Assembly: GCA_037892935.1 (NCBI GenBank)
Contig: JAYXKI010000006.1
Location: 496,001 to 560,000, forward strand
Source of the DNA: Phlebopus portentosus
Lineage: Eukaryota; Basidiomycota; Agaricomycetes; Boletales; Boletinellaceae
Direction of reading: 5' to 3'
DNA: 64,000 nt
The translations under genes were made by a program, and so were the position numbers. The first letter of the stretch is position 1. The number at the start of each line of letters is the position of its first letter. The notes beneath the pieces were generated by a model. That model had not been told where the DNA came from and searched no databases. It saw nothing but the letters and a program-made list of their open reading frames with translations. This document shows positions 22,371-34,000 of this stretch, piece by piece.

Positions 22371-23998
22371 TGAAACTCCTGGGGACGTTCTGATGCCGGA
22401 CAGGGAGTGTATAGTTCGAGGGGCTGCCCTAGAATACCTTCAAACAGTCAGCAGAGAATTACACCCGAGCTAAGGGCACGAAGGAGTGGAGGGAAATAGG
22501 GATAGACAATGGAAGGGCTTGGAGAGAACTGGGGATATGAGGGAAGCGCTCGAGGAGGAATTCCGAGGGTAGGCTTCTCCCGAGATCGACGGTGGCGGTG
22601 CAAAGGCTAAATCGACTCTCCGGCTCAACTGCGAGCTCTGGACTAAAGCCGACTAACCCAAGGCACCAGAACTAAACTAACTAAGCTACGCTAGTCGAAC
22701 CACCAACCCGAACGTGACTAATCGACTGTGCTAACACACTGGTAAGCGACTGTAGTCGATCTCACTCGTAGTCTTAAGTGTCGGAACGCGGCGTAACGAT
22801 TCGAAACGCGATTCGATGGACGAAGGACAATTGCTGAGTGTGTCGAAATGTGATGCGAGGAATGGAGGTGCGAAACGATGACGGAAGGGGACTGAGAGAA
22901 TCGAAGGATATGTGTGGGACGATGAAACTGACCGTTTCCAATCGAAACGATGCGGAATAGCACCGGGCTGGTCTTGAGGAAGTGGAGAGTGGAAAGTCAA
23001 GAGGAAAGGGGTGATATGGTGTCCTTTCCCGACGACAATGGAGAGGAGAAGGTGTTGCGAGACCAAATGCGAGCGGCACACGGAGTAACTGAGTTATGAG
23101 CGAAACCGGGCGAAACAGATCGAAACACGTGAGGGGGTCTTGTTTCGGGTGAGAGGAGATAGAGAAGCCTTTATACGATGACGGCGAACTATACGAACGC
23201 ACAAACGGCTCTTCTGCGAAGAGAGATCACCGATCGACTGTACAGAACACGAAATGTCATATATTAGACTATAGAGACGAGAGAGTCCACTACGAACAAG
23301 TAGACTAGAGGTCGAGAGGCTTTGAGACGATGTGAGAACTGCAAGCTAAGCTCCCATTCAGCTCCGACTAAGCTCTCCCTCTACTACGAGAGTCGTGCTA
23401 TATTTATACTAAATGTCCAAGACTGAGCCTCCCAGTGGTCAGAGAACCTACGTCATAAAGAAAAGGGAACGCATATCGCTATCTACAAAGGAGAGGAGTG
23501 CATAGGAATGGTTTAAGGGACACATAGGTCAAAAGAAACAATACTAAGCATGTCTGGAACGAGAGCATAATGGATTAAAGGGGACACATATAGAAAGGTC
23601 AGAAAATGTGCGGAACCTTCGGAACTGGGTCTCTTTGAGCGGAACGAAGCGGAACTCGGGGAAACGACTCGGAAGGGCTCTGGCTAGCCTGACAAAGTAA
23701 GTCTGCGATGTTTAACAAAGGAGAGGGACTGAGGACGAGGTTGCAGGGTCAATTCTCTTTGTCTGGAATGCGGATCCGAGGTCCGGAGACTTGTGATCGA
23801 CGCGTGCAAACTCGATGCTGTGATTCTCCCGTCTTGATGGCCGATCAAAGAACGGTGCACGTGCCATCTGGACTATGGCGTTCTTGCTAAGTTCACTCGT
23901 TTGAGCGAAACCAGTCGAAACCGAGCGAAACCAGTTGGAACACCGCGGAACTGGTCGTAACGACTCCGTACGTTCCCAAGCTTCAGACTTACTCTTCA
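22371..23998 (-). repeat. Right LTR of the Gypsy element (5' LTR in element orientation)
   Basis: 1,628 bp, TG...CA, the same length as 4188-5815 and about 98.5% identical by eye. Every difference I noticed between the two LTRs is a transition. It is followed by the ACGC target copy at 23999-24002. Confidence 0.93.
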
Positions 23999-26900
23999 AC
24001 GCGTTCGCTCCCATGGGACGGATCAATGGAATCACGCTTCTGGAGCGGGGGCCTGGACTGGTGGTGGTGGTTGACGTACTAAGGGGGTATACAAAGGACT
24101 TCCCGACAGATGTAGTCTTACAGAAATGGATCACGGACTTGACGGAAGCAGGAATAAAGGCTGGTGGATCGGTAAGAATATCAATATATTGTATTTCTTC
24201 TTTCCGATAAAGTCATGTTAATGCACAAATATAGATTGTATCTATTGATGCAATCATGCCAGAATTCAGGCCAGAGCCCAAGGAAACGGTCTCAGTCAGC
24301 GAGAAGCGCAAGAAGCATCGGCAAGACAGCGATCAGCCGAAGAAGCAACAAATCCTGGCTTCTTCGGCTGTAAATAATACATTTATTGATAAGTGGGCAG
24401 AATTGGACGCATTGAAGGGCAAAGGTAGACGAAAACGTGATCCATTGATTGTTGAGGTGGTTATTCCAGGCTATATGAAGAAAGGACCGGACGAACCAAT
24501 TTATTATCGCTGTGTGGGATCCGGGAGGGGCTGTGCAAAGATATTTGATAAAAGTAATGGATACCGTGAGCGCTTCTTTTACCATGCTGCGGGATGCGGA
24601 TTCGTGCCGACGGAACTCAAACAGCACGTCAACAACGCGCTCGGCAAGACGGCACTTGGGAATCAGCTAGACACACATGGGACCAGTACTGTTCCCACTT
24701 CATGCTCTTCCTGCTCTCCCTCCTCATGTACTCCTGACCGCTTTAACGGTCCTCTGACTGACTGGGCGAGGGGTCCGGGATGTACGGAGCTCAACAAAAA
24801 GATAAACTTTGCTGTTATCAAATTCCTCTGTGCCTGTGCCATCCCGCCAACCGTGATCGACTTGAAAGAATGGAAAGAGGTTCTCGCAAGCTCGTCCGGC
24901 GGGCAATACCAAACCGTCAGCTCGAAATTCTTCGTTAATGCATTGATCCCGTGTGAAGCCACTTATATTCATAACTGCCAAATCGAAATTCTTCAGAAAT
25001 CTAATAATCTGACAATTAGCTTTAATGGGGGCACAACTGCCGCTTTGCAATCTGTCTACATGGTGCATGTAACCACTCCTGATCGTCGCTCTTACTTGGT
25101 CGAAGGGAACAAAGCATCGGCCCAATCACACACAGGAGAACATTTATTTCATGTACTTGATCAGGTGAGTCCCAAATTCTTTAACTGGTATATATACTTT
25201 CTCGGTAGGACACATCAAGTGTTCTACTGGTGATATTCGACAGGCGGATGGCTGACACTCCATTTCAGATCCTGACAACAATCGGACTAACACGTTTCAA
25301 GGGAATCACGTCTGATAACACTGGGAACACGTCTCTGGCCAGAGTAAAGGTGCACGACGCATATCCATAGATTTTAATTCTTCCAGATCCCTGCTATCAC
25401 TTGAGCCTTCTATGCAAGGACATTGCAAAGTTTGATTATTTCCGTTCAGTGAGTTGTATTTATTTCTGAACCATCGGCATTTCTGACCATAGCTCTTCTT
25501 TACCAATCGCTGAAACGACAACTTATGCGCATAAACTCGCAATGCGTCTGCGGACCTCTATCCATTCGTGTACAACTTGTGCAACTTGTTGCCTTTTACT
25601 TGGCACTTCCAGACAATCAAGAATCTACAGAGGACAATCACCTACTTCAGCAATTCCTCGGCTGCTACCACGAAATTGACGAGGAAACGCAACGAGCTCG
25701 GAATCCCATGCGGTATTGAGAAGATTGGCAAAACTCGATTCGGTACCCTTTTTTTGCTGCTCAATCTGTCTTGACGAACTACCGAGCGATCTCCGATCTG
25801 TGTAAGGCATCCAATATTGTGATAAACGATGTAAATCATCTCTTCATGGGTGGAAGGCCGACTTTGGAATTTGAATGCAGTCTTGAAGAACTTACGGCCG
25901 TCCTCGCACCAATTGCGAAAGTAATCTCCTGCCTCGAGTCGTCCCATTCTACTGTTTCAGACATGTACTACTTCTGGTTGGCAGTCGCTGCTGAAACTCA
26001 TCAAGTGCTCACCAAAAAGTATCTTCCAAACTAGCTTAAGGAGTTGATTCGTCGCGCTGTAAACTATAGGTTCAATCAGATGGTCAACCAGGCACCCTCT
26101 GATGCATATGTTTGTGGATTTCTCCTTGATCCAAGTAAGTCACTTCCATGTCAACTGGGCTTATCAGACATACGTTTATCCTCTATCATGTATAGGATTC
26201 CATGATGCAGACATTGTTTGCGATCTCAACCCACTCGCTCTTCAAAAGCTGAAGATACCGGCTCAAGATTCCTCAGGTAAGCTACTAGTAAAGAATGGCA
26301 CTGATACGGAGCCCCAGATGCCGCCATCACTTCGCCGAGCTAGTACATTCCTCCTCGGAATGCTTCGAACACAATACAAAAACCTGAAGATACCCATTGT
26401 GGGCCTTTCTGCACAGGACGCAAACGTCCTCCTCAAGCAGCAACTAGTCAAGTATACAAAAGCCATCTATCCTTTTGATCGTCCCTTCCACGACATGGAT
26501 CACACTGGAGGATGGTGGAAACAACCCGACATTGATCGTACAAATGATGCTCAACCCCTTGCAGTGAGTAATCATTTTTCCGGTGCTACTCAATATGATT
26601 GCGGCGTATTACAACATTTCTTGTAAGTGCTGACATTTTCCCCAGAAACTTGCCAGGACTCTCTTCGAGGTTCTTCCAAACTCTATGGTCGATGAGCGCA
26701 CGGCTTCCACCATAAAGTGGTACAATAGTCGCCTCAGGAATCGCCAACAAGTCCCTACACTGATACGAATGACGACCATTCGTCAGTGATATAGGAGAAA
26801 CGAAAAGGTATGTGCATTACATTCAACTTATATAGTTATGTTAATATATTGTACATCAGGACCAGACCAGCTCATTCTGCCCAACAGTCCATTTTCACGA

Positions 26901-27542
26901 CATGAAGGAGACTTTAAACGGATTGAAAAGCACCATCCGTGCGGATAAGCCCGATTTGGAGGAGAAGAGAGACAATGTGCCGAATTCCGCAGGCAACGAC
27001 AACGACAATGAAGACAACAAAGAAATAAGTGATACCATAGAAGAGAGCAATGAAGAGTTCGATATTGATGCACTCGAGGATGATTCGGAACAACATAGAA
27101 AGTTTTTGGGTACAAAGTTGGACTTGGAGGATACCATCAATATTAAATCGCCTATTCTTCTCAACCTTTGGGCAGATGAAGATCACGCAACAAAACTTAA
27201 GGAGGATGCGAGAAAGGAACAGGGGAATGGAAAGCAGGTAGATGGTCGAGGGCAGCCAAACATGGACTTGGGCAATGAGGAGATATGGAAGATGTGATCA
27301 ATATATATGCTGTTCTGTCAAATTTTTTTGCAATAAATCACTCCCAGTTCACCCAAAGTTTCTTGCAAGCACATTATGTGCTGAGTGTATATGTGTGTCA
27401 AATGCAATCTATTTTTTTTCCTCTCGATGTATGCACAGCAAGACTTCAATGACAAATAGACAAAATGACTATTTTCGGAAATATTATGTACTACATTACC
27501 ACGGGTTTCCAACGTTTCCACACCGCCCACCTGCCGAGTTTA

Positions 27543-27566
27543 CTTGTGGAAACTAGTTTCCACAAG
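27543..27566. repeat. 24-bp perfect palindrome in the right hAT subterminal region
   Basis: CTTGTGGAAACT followed by AGTTTCCACAAG. It contains the GTGGAAAC/GTTTCCAC motif repeated at both ends of the hAT element. Confidence 0.85.
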
Positions 27567-27601
27567 CCCATTTGAGTTTCCTCTCCTACCCTATAGTGCA
27601 G

Positions 27602-27923
27602 TGCAGTGCACCGTGCGGAAGCAAAGACTTTTCGCGTGTTTGTCAGCTTCTCCCACGTGTACGTACGTAATGCTGATGTATGTATGCCTTCCGGTCTTTC
27701 GCAGTCGCAGTGTGTACCTTTGAATAGGGGAACGATCCTTTGGCGCCGATATGAATGATATACAGACAACAGTACTTGATACCACTCACCACGCTCTGCC
27801 CTATCCCAAATCTCTTTCTGCTTCCCTCTTCATCGCGCAGGCAGCTATCTCGCTTTTCTCCCTATCATCTTTACTAGATTTTCGCCTTGACGTCGTCAGT
27901 CGGTCTGGTGACCGCGACTTATA
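27602..27923. promoter_or_regulatory. Upstream region of the Hsp20 gene, abutting the hAT end
   Basis: 322 bases between the hAT target duplication and the Hsp20 start. The hAT element has landed close upstream of this gene, so its distal promoter has been replaced or displaced. I did not identify a clear heat-shock element. Confidence 0.4.
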
Positions 27924-28640
27924 ATGCCCCTTTCACCGCCTGCACAGAGGAGATCACACCAACGTTCATCATCACCGGTCGAAAGTGCATATTTCATGTC
28001 CACATCCACTTCATCCTCAAAGGAGACTGCTGAGCCTGTCACACCTCTTGAAGCCGATGAAGAGTTCATCGATCAGCTCTGGCAGCAGGTCCGATCGAGG
28101 ACTAGCACCAAGGGCTCGCTCGAGATTGCGGTACCAGGAGAGGAGAAGAAGGTGCAAGCAAGTCCAGCTGTTGGGAAAGAAGTTCCAAAGCATTCAAGAC
28201 CCATCTCTGCTCGACTCTCCAGGCAGCCGTCACTGTGAGCATCTTCCTTACTCGCATCATGAGCATGTTATATAACCGACGTTCTGTAATTGATTAGAAC
28301 ATTCCGAGATTCTTCCAATGGGAAGAATACATCAGCTATCCTCAATCTTCCCGGTGTCTTGAAGTCCGACGTGCATATCAGTTACCAGTATAGGCGCCTT
28401 ATAATTTCGTACAAGGCCGTCGAGGAAACGGAGAAATGGGAGCCTGATAAAGTCGTCCAGGAAGTCAAAGAAAGGCGCTGCGTACGCTCAATACCAATAC
28501 CGGAGAACATTCGCGTGAGTAGCAAAACTAGTTATGTCGATTGTTCCCCGTCTCATGCTAGCCTACGTTCTTCACAGCCGGAGCACGTTCGTGCCTCGAT
28601 GCCAGATCATCGTCTATTTATCTCTTATCCCAAAGGCTGA
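27924..28640 (+). CDS. Small heat-shock (Hsp20/alpha-crystallin) protein, about 196 aa
   Basis: Exons 27924-28234, 28298-28514 and 28578-28640 fit in phase. Residues 1-100 are Ser/Pro/Glu-rich. The alpha-crystallin domain starts near residue 105: NTSAILNLPGVLKSDVHISY, RRLIISYKAVEE, VKERRCVRSIPIPENIR, then in the last exon EHVRASMPDHRLFISYPKG, which keeps the closing strands. There is no clear IxI tail after the domain. It probably binds unfolding proteins in the cytosol. The hAT element lies 330 bases upstream. Confidence 0.85.
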
Positions 28641-28855
28641 TAATTCTGGAGGACTATCAAGACACTTTATATACCATGTAGCCCACGCAGCGCTGGTTAA
28701 TTTCGCTTCGTTCCACGCTCATGGAAACTGTGTAATTAATAACAGTGTACTCTATTTACTGATTTGTTGATTTGATTTATGGAGCTGTAAAGATTATGTA
28801 ATATACAAACATGTGACAACAATAAACCTTCTTTCAATCTTGACTTCCGAACTGC

Positions 28856-29700
28856 ATGGCTTCAACAAGCAATCCTACAAAAGACGATATCTCACCTCAT
28901 TATGTTCGTATTACGAGTGGAGGTAGGATAAAGTTATGGGTTGAGTTCAGCTTGAGCTTTTTTCGAGTGAGTTTCCTAGCAATACCAGATATCTTGGTAC
29001 TTTCATTGACACATCATTCCTCTAGGAAAACCCCGGACGGCCTTTGGTATTGCATACTCTGCGTTCGAATCCTCCGCTAGAAATTGTCGGTTCTTCGACT
29101 GGTTCAGTGTTTGCCGCGGACTCTTTGTCACATTCTGCAGAAGACCCCGACAAAATGAATGTTGCAAAGGGAAATGGGGAAAGTAGGGACCGGGCGATTT
29201 CTTCTTCCGTGCTCAACATTCCGCGGCTCATTTCAGTCGTTGAGATCATAAAACGAGAATACTTCAAAGAGCTGGCTCCGGGGTCACAGAGCATTGGTCT
29301 TTATCAATACAATCATCTTGGGTTTATTGAAGGATGTGCGCTTCATCCGGGTTCGCAGGATGACGAGGGCCAGAGACAGAAACGCATAATGATGGCACTA
29401 GAAGGCAAAACCCAGTGAGCAATCTACTTCGTGGCATATCATCCGCTAACACGAGATTTCTAGCTTAAAGCAAGAAAAAATGCCATTCATGAAGATCACT
29501 CTGTGTACATCCGCACTACCAGCTTTAGTAGATAGTCAGACCACGTAGGAATTGCTACTTAAGCTGCTCAATCATATCTGACACAGTCTCACAGATGCCA
29601 ACTTCCTTCAGCGAAAAGGCCGTCAAGAGCAGCTAAAGCAAGACAGCGACGTAGGAGTCTCAAGGAATCCATGGCCAGACCTGGAGGAGCAAACGCTTAG
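28856..29700 (+). CDS. Alba-domain protein (Rpp20/Rpp25-like), about 228 aa
   Basis: Four exons fit in phase: 28856-28966, 29026-29414, 29464-29544 and 29595-29700. The Alba fold is seen in ISPHYVRITSGGRIKLWVEF, PLVLHTLR, LISVVEIIKREYF and MPFMKITLCTSALPAL, with a low-complexity insert between strand 2 and the second helix. The C-terminus is basic (AKRPSRAAKARQRRR), suiting RNA binding. The family includes subunits of RNase P/MRP and related RNA-binding proteins. Which one this is cannot be told here. A shorter form would end at 29418 if intron 2 were retained. Confidence 0.8.
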
Positions 29701-29935
29701 ATGTGGCTTGGAAGTGGTTAGAAAAAATCTCGAGTGCATTTCATTCATCAGCATATTCTTTTCTTCTGTGGATATGGATATATATGTAGCACGACACTGG
29801 TGATTTATGCAGGCGTGATAAAAATATAAGTTCTATCAGTCTTGATCGATGCACGTGAGCGAAATTCGCAACGCGTCTTGTCGACGTCGATCCTTACTCA
29901 CGCTCGAGCGCGCCGAGCTCACTGGCAGTAGTTCA

Positions 29936-30833
29936 ATGGCAGCCGCAACGATCCCGAGAGCTAACGGGTTGGATTCGATTCCTCAGCCGATAATCACTGA
30001 GCCCGCGCAGAATCCACTCTCATCAGGTCTGTTCGTAGACTACAAGGAACGCCATGCCATGGATTGACAAGTGATGAACAGGAGACAAATCTACAGCCCT
30101 TCCGTGGCCGGACATAGGTCATCTCGCGAAATGGTCTGTTTCGTCATATAAGTTCGGGTTTGGACCCGAGTGTCTGCGCGACGATGACCCAGAGACCTTC
30201 TGGCAGTAAGTAATTGACTCTTCTTCAAGGACGTCGATGAATAAACTGCATGAACAGCTCTGACGGACCGCAGCCACATTCCATAATCATCCAGTTTCCT
30301 CGGAAGACCGCTGTGCAGGTCGGTTCTCATGTCCATCTCTCTTTCCACTCACTGTATCTCTATAAAGAAAGTCTCTCTGCATCTGAGCTTCCAGTTAGAC
30401 GACTCTTATACACCTTCGACGTTGTGCCTTCGCGCCGGGACAAGTCTTTCTGACTTGCAAGATGTGAGGGTTGTCTCGTTCGACAAGCCAAATGGTTGGG
30501 TCACCTTTGACGTCTCCTCGGAGCTTAACGAGGAAGGGCAGGAATTGTCAGTGCCAATTGAACTTGTTCATTCACCATTTACCGACAGTGTGTAAAAAGC
30601 AAACCCGTCTATTGCTACGTCTTACAGATCATCATTCTTGCGAACCACATGAATGGCAAGGATACCCACGTAAGGGGTCTCCGAATCCTCGGTCCACTAG
30701 AGTCAGCAGCAATTTTCACCGACCTGATCAAACGCTTACTGATAAATTACTGCTTTTCAGTGATACATCGCATGAAGACGACCCATTTCCTTTCGTATCA
30801 TCACACTTCAAGATGTACGAGTGTATACGCTGA
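29936..30833 (+). CDS. APC10: Anaphase-promoting complex subunit 10 (Apc10/Doc1), about 209 aa
   Basis: The processivity subunit of the APC/C ubiquitin ligase, which helps the coactivator bind D-box substrates. Six exons keep phase: 29936-30026, 30097-30205, 30258-30318, 30368-30550, 30589-30701 and 30761-30833. The fifth intron runs 30702-30760. The DOC jelly-roll domain is plain: DIGHLAKWSVSSYKFGFG, LRDDDPETFW, SDGPQPHSIIIQFPRKTAVQ, DDSYTPSTLCLRAG, IIILANHMNGKDTHVRGL. The last two residues are Ile-Arg, the IR tail that docks onto Apc3. Intron 4 (30551-30588) would be only 38 bases, so that boundary needs checking. An in-frame ATG at 29849 could give a longer N-terminus. Confidence 0.9.
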
Positions 30834-31004
30834 TTACATTGATATTCGGTAGAACACGATGATCTTGACTAGATAGCTGTTTACAAAAGTAGCCTTAGGT
30901 CCATCCCAAGATCGTGGATGAGCGCAGCTGCCGACCGTCTACAAACATTCCTGGGACAAGTCGAATAATGTATAAATAGCATGGTGAATAAGTTAATGTG
31001 CAGT

Positions 31005-34000
31005 CTACAATTGTGGTTGATATGCTGGATTGTTGTATAATCTCTGTTGAGAGGAAGGGAAGTAGTGGTGCGGATGCTGGATATTTTGCGCAGGTGCGCT
31101 TCCGGAAGAACCGGTCAACGACACACCATACGAAGAGGGAGTCGGCCCATTTGTCGTTCCATTCTGAGTGTGCTGCGGCAGAACAGCTTGGTAGCTGCCA
31201 CGAGGGTCTACTGAACGACCTTGACTTCTGGAGTCCCAAGATACTGGACTCCCATGTGTGAATATCGACTGCGAGGAACTCGGAGAACTTGTTGATGAAC
31301 GCGGTTGTGGATGGTATTGGTACTGAAGAACAGAGGGGCTAGGAGAGAAACCATGATGGCGAGGATGATAGTGTGCGAAACCGGTGAAAGGTGTCGACCC
31401 TGCCGTTTGTTGATGAAGAGCAGGATTATCATTTACTTGTCCTGTTTTGATACCGTTTGCAAGGTCAGAAGCTCCGTGCGCGCGCGAATATCGATCGTCT
31501 GGGCGACCCTGTCCGTTGACCGCCAGTGGTCGATGCAAATACACTGAATCTTGTGAAGAGCCATTCTGCGTCGAACGGCAGCGATTGCAGAAGAAATCCA
31601 CGGTATCCCAGTTGCGTACTGGTCTTCGCGCTTTCCTGTCGACAGCGTCGTGACAGGGGATGTGCTGCCACTTATTGCATCTACCACAGCTCATCAAAGG
31701 AATACCGTCGTCCTGTTGCACCTTCAGCATGGCTCAAGCTGAAGGAAGTAGATACTGACCTTATTGATACCCCTGGCGCCACAAATCTCACAGTCGAGTT
31801 CCCAGGTTTCGCTCTCCGCCGACTTCTCGCTGGACTTCTTTTTTGTTCGGTGACGAGCAGATTTCTGGACTTCGTTACGCGGCGCTTTACCCTCGACTTT
31901 GGCTGCACTATCCGAGCGTGTCTCAGTCAAAACATCGACCTCCTTTTCGGAGCTGTAAAAGACGATTAAAACCCAGTTATGATGACAGCTCAGCTTGTAA
32001 AACTGGAAGATACTCACCTAGCGCGTTCCAGACGGAGGCTTCTAGCCAGTTCACGTTCCTCCCGTTCTTTCCGCCGTTGCTCCCTTCCCTGTTCGCGCTT
32101 TAGCCTCTCTTCTTCTTCCCGTCGTGATCGCGCCTCCAAGCGTCTCATCCTTGCCATCTTCTCCTCCTCTTCAGCTTTGTGAACAGCCTCCATCCGCGCA
32201 GTCTCCTTCTCCATCTCTCTGATTGCGATGCGCGAAGACCGTTTCCGGTTCATTAGAGCATCCTCTTTCATACGCAGCTTTTCCGCCTCCTAAATAACCA
32301 ATTCGCACTGGTACAATGTATATAGAGAATGAAGCACTTACACGAAGAGCCTCCGTTACGAACGGTACGATCTCTTGGGACAAGACCTTGTGTAAAGCCT
32401 TTTCTAGATAATGCGTTGCCTTTTCAAACCGATGCGAGATCTCTTCCCATTCTTGCAAGGAGATGCACAACTGAAACCATGTCAGATATGTTCAGAACGG
32501 AAGGAAATCTGCTCACTGTTTCCCATTCGATAAAATCGGCCAGATACTGAGGTTTACGTATAACTTCACCTTGGGTGTCGTCCTTTTCATGCCGAGCTAC
32601 CACACCATTGAGGTCTGGAGGCGGATCTTTGGGCATGTCCACTTCGGGAATGTTCAGCACATTATGAGTCGAGGTTTCGGAATCAGATAGTTCCGTTAAG
32701 TCGCTTTCGTCATCGCTCTCTAGACCTGAAATCCTCGTCCTACCAGAAGGGGCTACTGATCTGCTGGTAACCGTTGAACCTTTGCTTCTCGTACTCGTTC
32801 GTGTAGTCTGCACAGCAGCTGTAGCGGACTTTGGCTGAACACGCTCGCTCTCAGGTAGCCATTCTTCCGGGATCGGTTGCCACTCGTCATCGTCATCGTC
32901 GGCGCCACCACGTAAACGACGACTCATCCTAATACCAACTGTACGCTGACCAGATGGTTTAGCCGGCGAGTTCCTCCCTGATTTGCGATTCAAAGAGTCC
33001 ATCTCGGCTTTAGCAGCTGCAAGTTGTTTGGCTTGCAAGTCCAATTTCACATTGGCTTGGGTCTTCGCTGCTCGCGCCCTTCCACTAACTATTGAGGACG
33101 GTAGAGCAGAGTCGTTCACAGCGAGTGATCGCCGCGAAGCACGACCAGTGCGCTTAGGAGTTTCTGCAGTCTTTGATCCACGTCGTTTGGGTGTGTCTCC
33201 CGTCTCTGGTGAGGATTCCGACCTTTTCTTCTTGCTTTCATCTGCCCGCTCGACCCGAGCCACCTTAGCCTTTCGACCATCGGCATTGGTTACAGCCTTG
33301 CGCTTCCTTGGCTTCTTTGGAGGCTTAGGAGGTGTCCTTTGAATCCAAAGGCGGTCCGCTGAGAAAAAATAGTCAGCCGCGATAGCGAAGATGAGCAAAA
33401 CAAGAGTGCGAACCGCCAATAAACCAGTAGGCATTTCTCTTTGCATCATATCCAATCGGTTCTATGCGCTGGAAAATGCGAAGTGAACAAAGGCAAACTA
33501 CGATAGCTAGATAAAGGGGGACACGTACCCAGGTTGCCGTTTCGTCGTCGCTGCGCATGATAGATCTCAATCTAGATGGCGACTGGAAGTGCCATTCTAT
33601 GACGGTATGTATGCTTTCTAACTTCTCAAGCATCGAAAGGTTGGCCCAGTCCTTCACTGTATTTGGGGAGTTCTGCGAGACATCATCATCTTCCTTCTTG
33701 ACGCTATTTGCACGGAGAGAAGATGCATCGGAAGCTTCTTCGTCCTGAGGAGTCCCGATAGCACCCCTCTCGCCATTGTCATTTCCGCTATGCTCGTCCG
33801 TCGGCTCCTCACGTCTGTGATTACCGAGGGATGTTGCATCATCAGGCAAGGCGGAATCCCGACCCTCAGACTTTATTTCCGTCTCAACAGTGGCAGCCCG
33901 AGAGTTTCGTACTGTTGGAGGCTCAACACCTATAGGATTGGCTGTAGGATCTCGCCTCAAGTATTGTCTTCTGAGGGCTGATTGCCAGTTGTCGGCACTG

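Larger units (their letters stand above)
4188..23998 (-). mobile_element. Ty3/Gypsy LTR retrotransposon carrying an inserted element and an antisense gene
   Basis: Two LTRs of equal length (4188-5815, 22371-23998) flank gag, protease, RT/RNase H and integrase on the minus strand, in the Ty3/Gypsy order with integrase last. The target duplication is ACGC (4184-4187, 23999-24002). The insertion splits a codon of the hAT transposase gene. A primer binding site lies 2 bases inside the right LTR. A spliced plus-strand gene (5944-8215) occupies the region between the integrase end and the left LTR. The gag gene is interrupted by a 7.8-kb element (13980-21745). Without it the Gypsy element is about 12.0 kb, long for a fungal Gypsy element. 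The coding part has at least three in-frame stops and a frameshift, so this copy is dead. Confidence 0.93.
3970..27297 (+). pseudogene. hAT transposase gene, split by the Gypsy insertion and disabled
   Basis: Exons run 3970-4187, then (after the 4188-24002 insertion and duplicated target) 24003-24171, 24235-25164, and further small exons to a stop at 27297. Codon phase is exactly restored across the insertion. Visible parts: a Cys/His finger-like patch (CVGSGRGC, H-x3-C) near 24510-24600, DUF659-type helices with DLKEWKEVL, the RNase H-like core, and the C-terminal dimerisation motif (NSMVDERTASTIKWYNSRLR) near 26680-26740. Lesions: the usual FDGWT catalytic Asp is Asn (SFNGGT, near 25020), a T7 run at about 25746-25752 shifts the frame, a TAG interrupts at about 26032, and a TGA interrupts the IRQWY-type motif near 26788. 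An unusual acidic Asp/Glu-rich tail of about 140 residues follows (26842-27297). Confidence 0.85.
3755..27593 (+). mobile_element. hAT-family DNA transposon, interrupted by a Gypsy element
   Basis: The ends carry a 20-bp perfect terminal inverted repeat: TAGGGTAGGAGAGGAAACTC at 3755-3774 and its reverse complement at 27574-27593. An identical 8-bp target duplication, TAGTGCAG, lies at 3747-3754 and 27594-27601. Eight bases is the hAT hallmark. Inside both ends are several GTTTCCAC/GTGGAAAC subterminal repeats and one 24-bp perfect palindrome each (3815-3838 and 27543-27566), the sort of sites hAT transposases bind. The transposase gene reads left to right. Without the Gypsy insertion the element would be about 4.0 kb. 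Nested order: hAT first, then Gypsy, then the 13980-21745 element. Confidence 0.93.
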
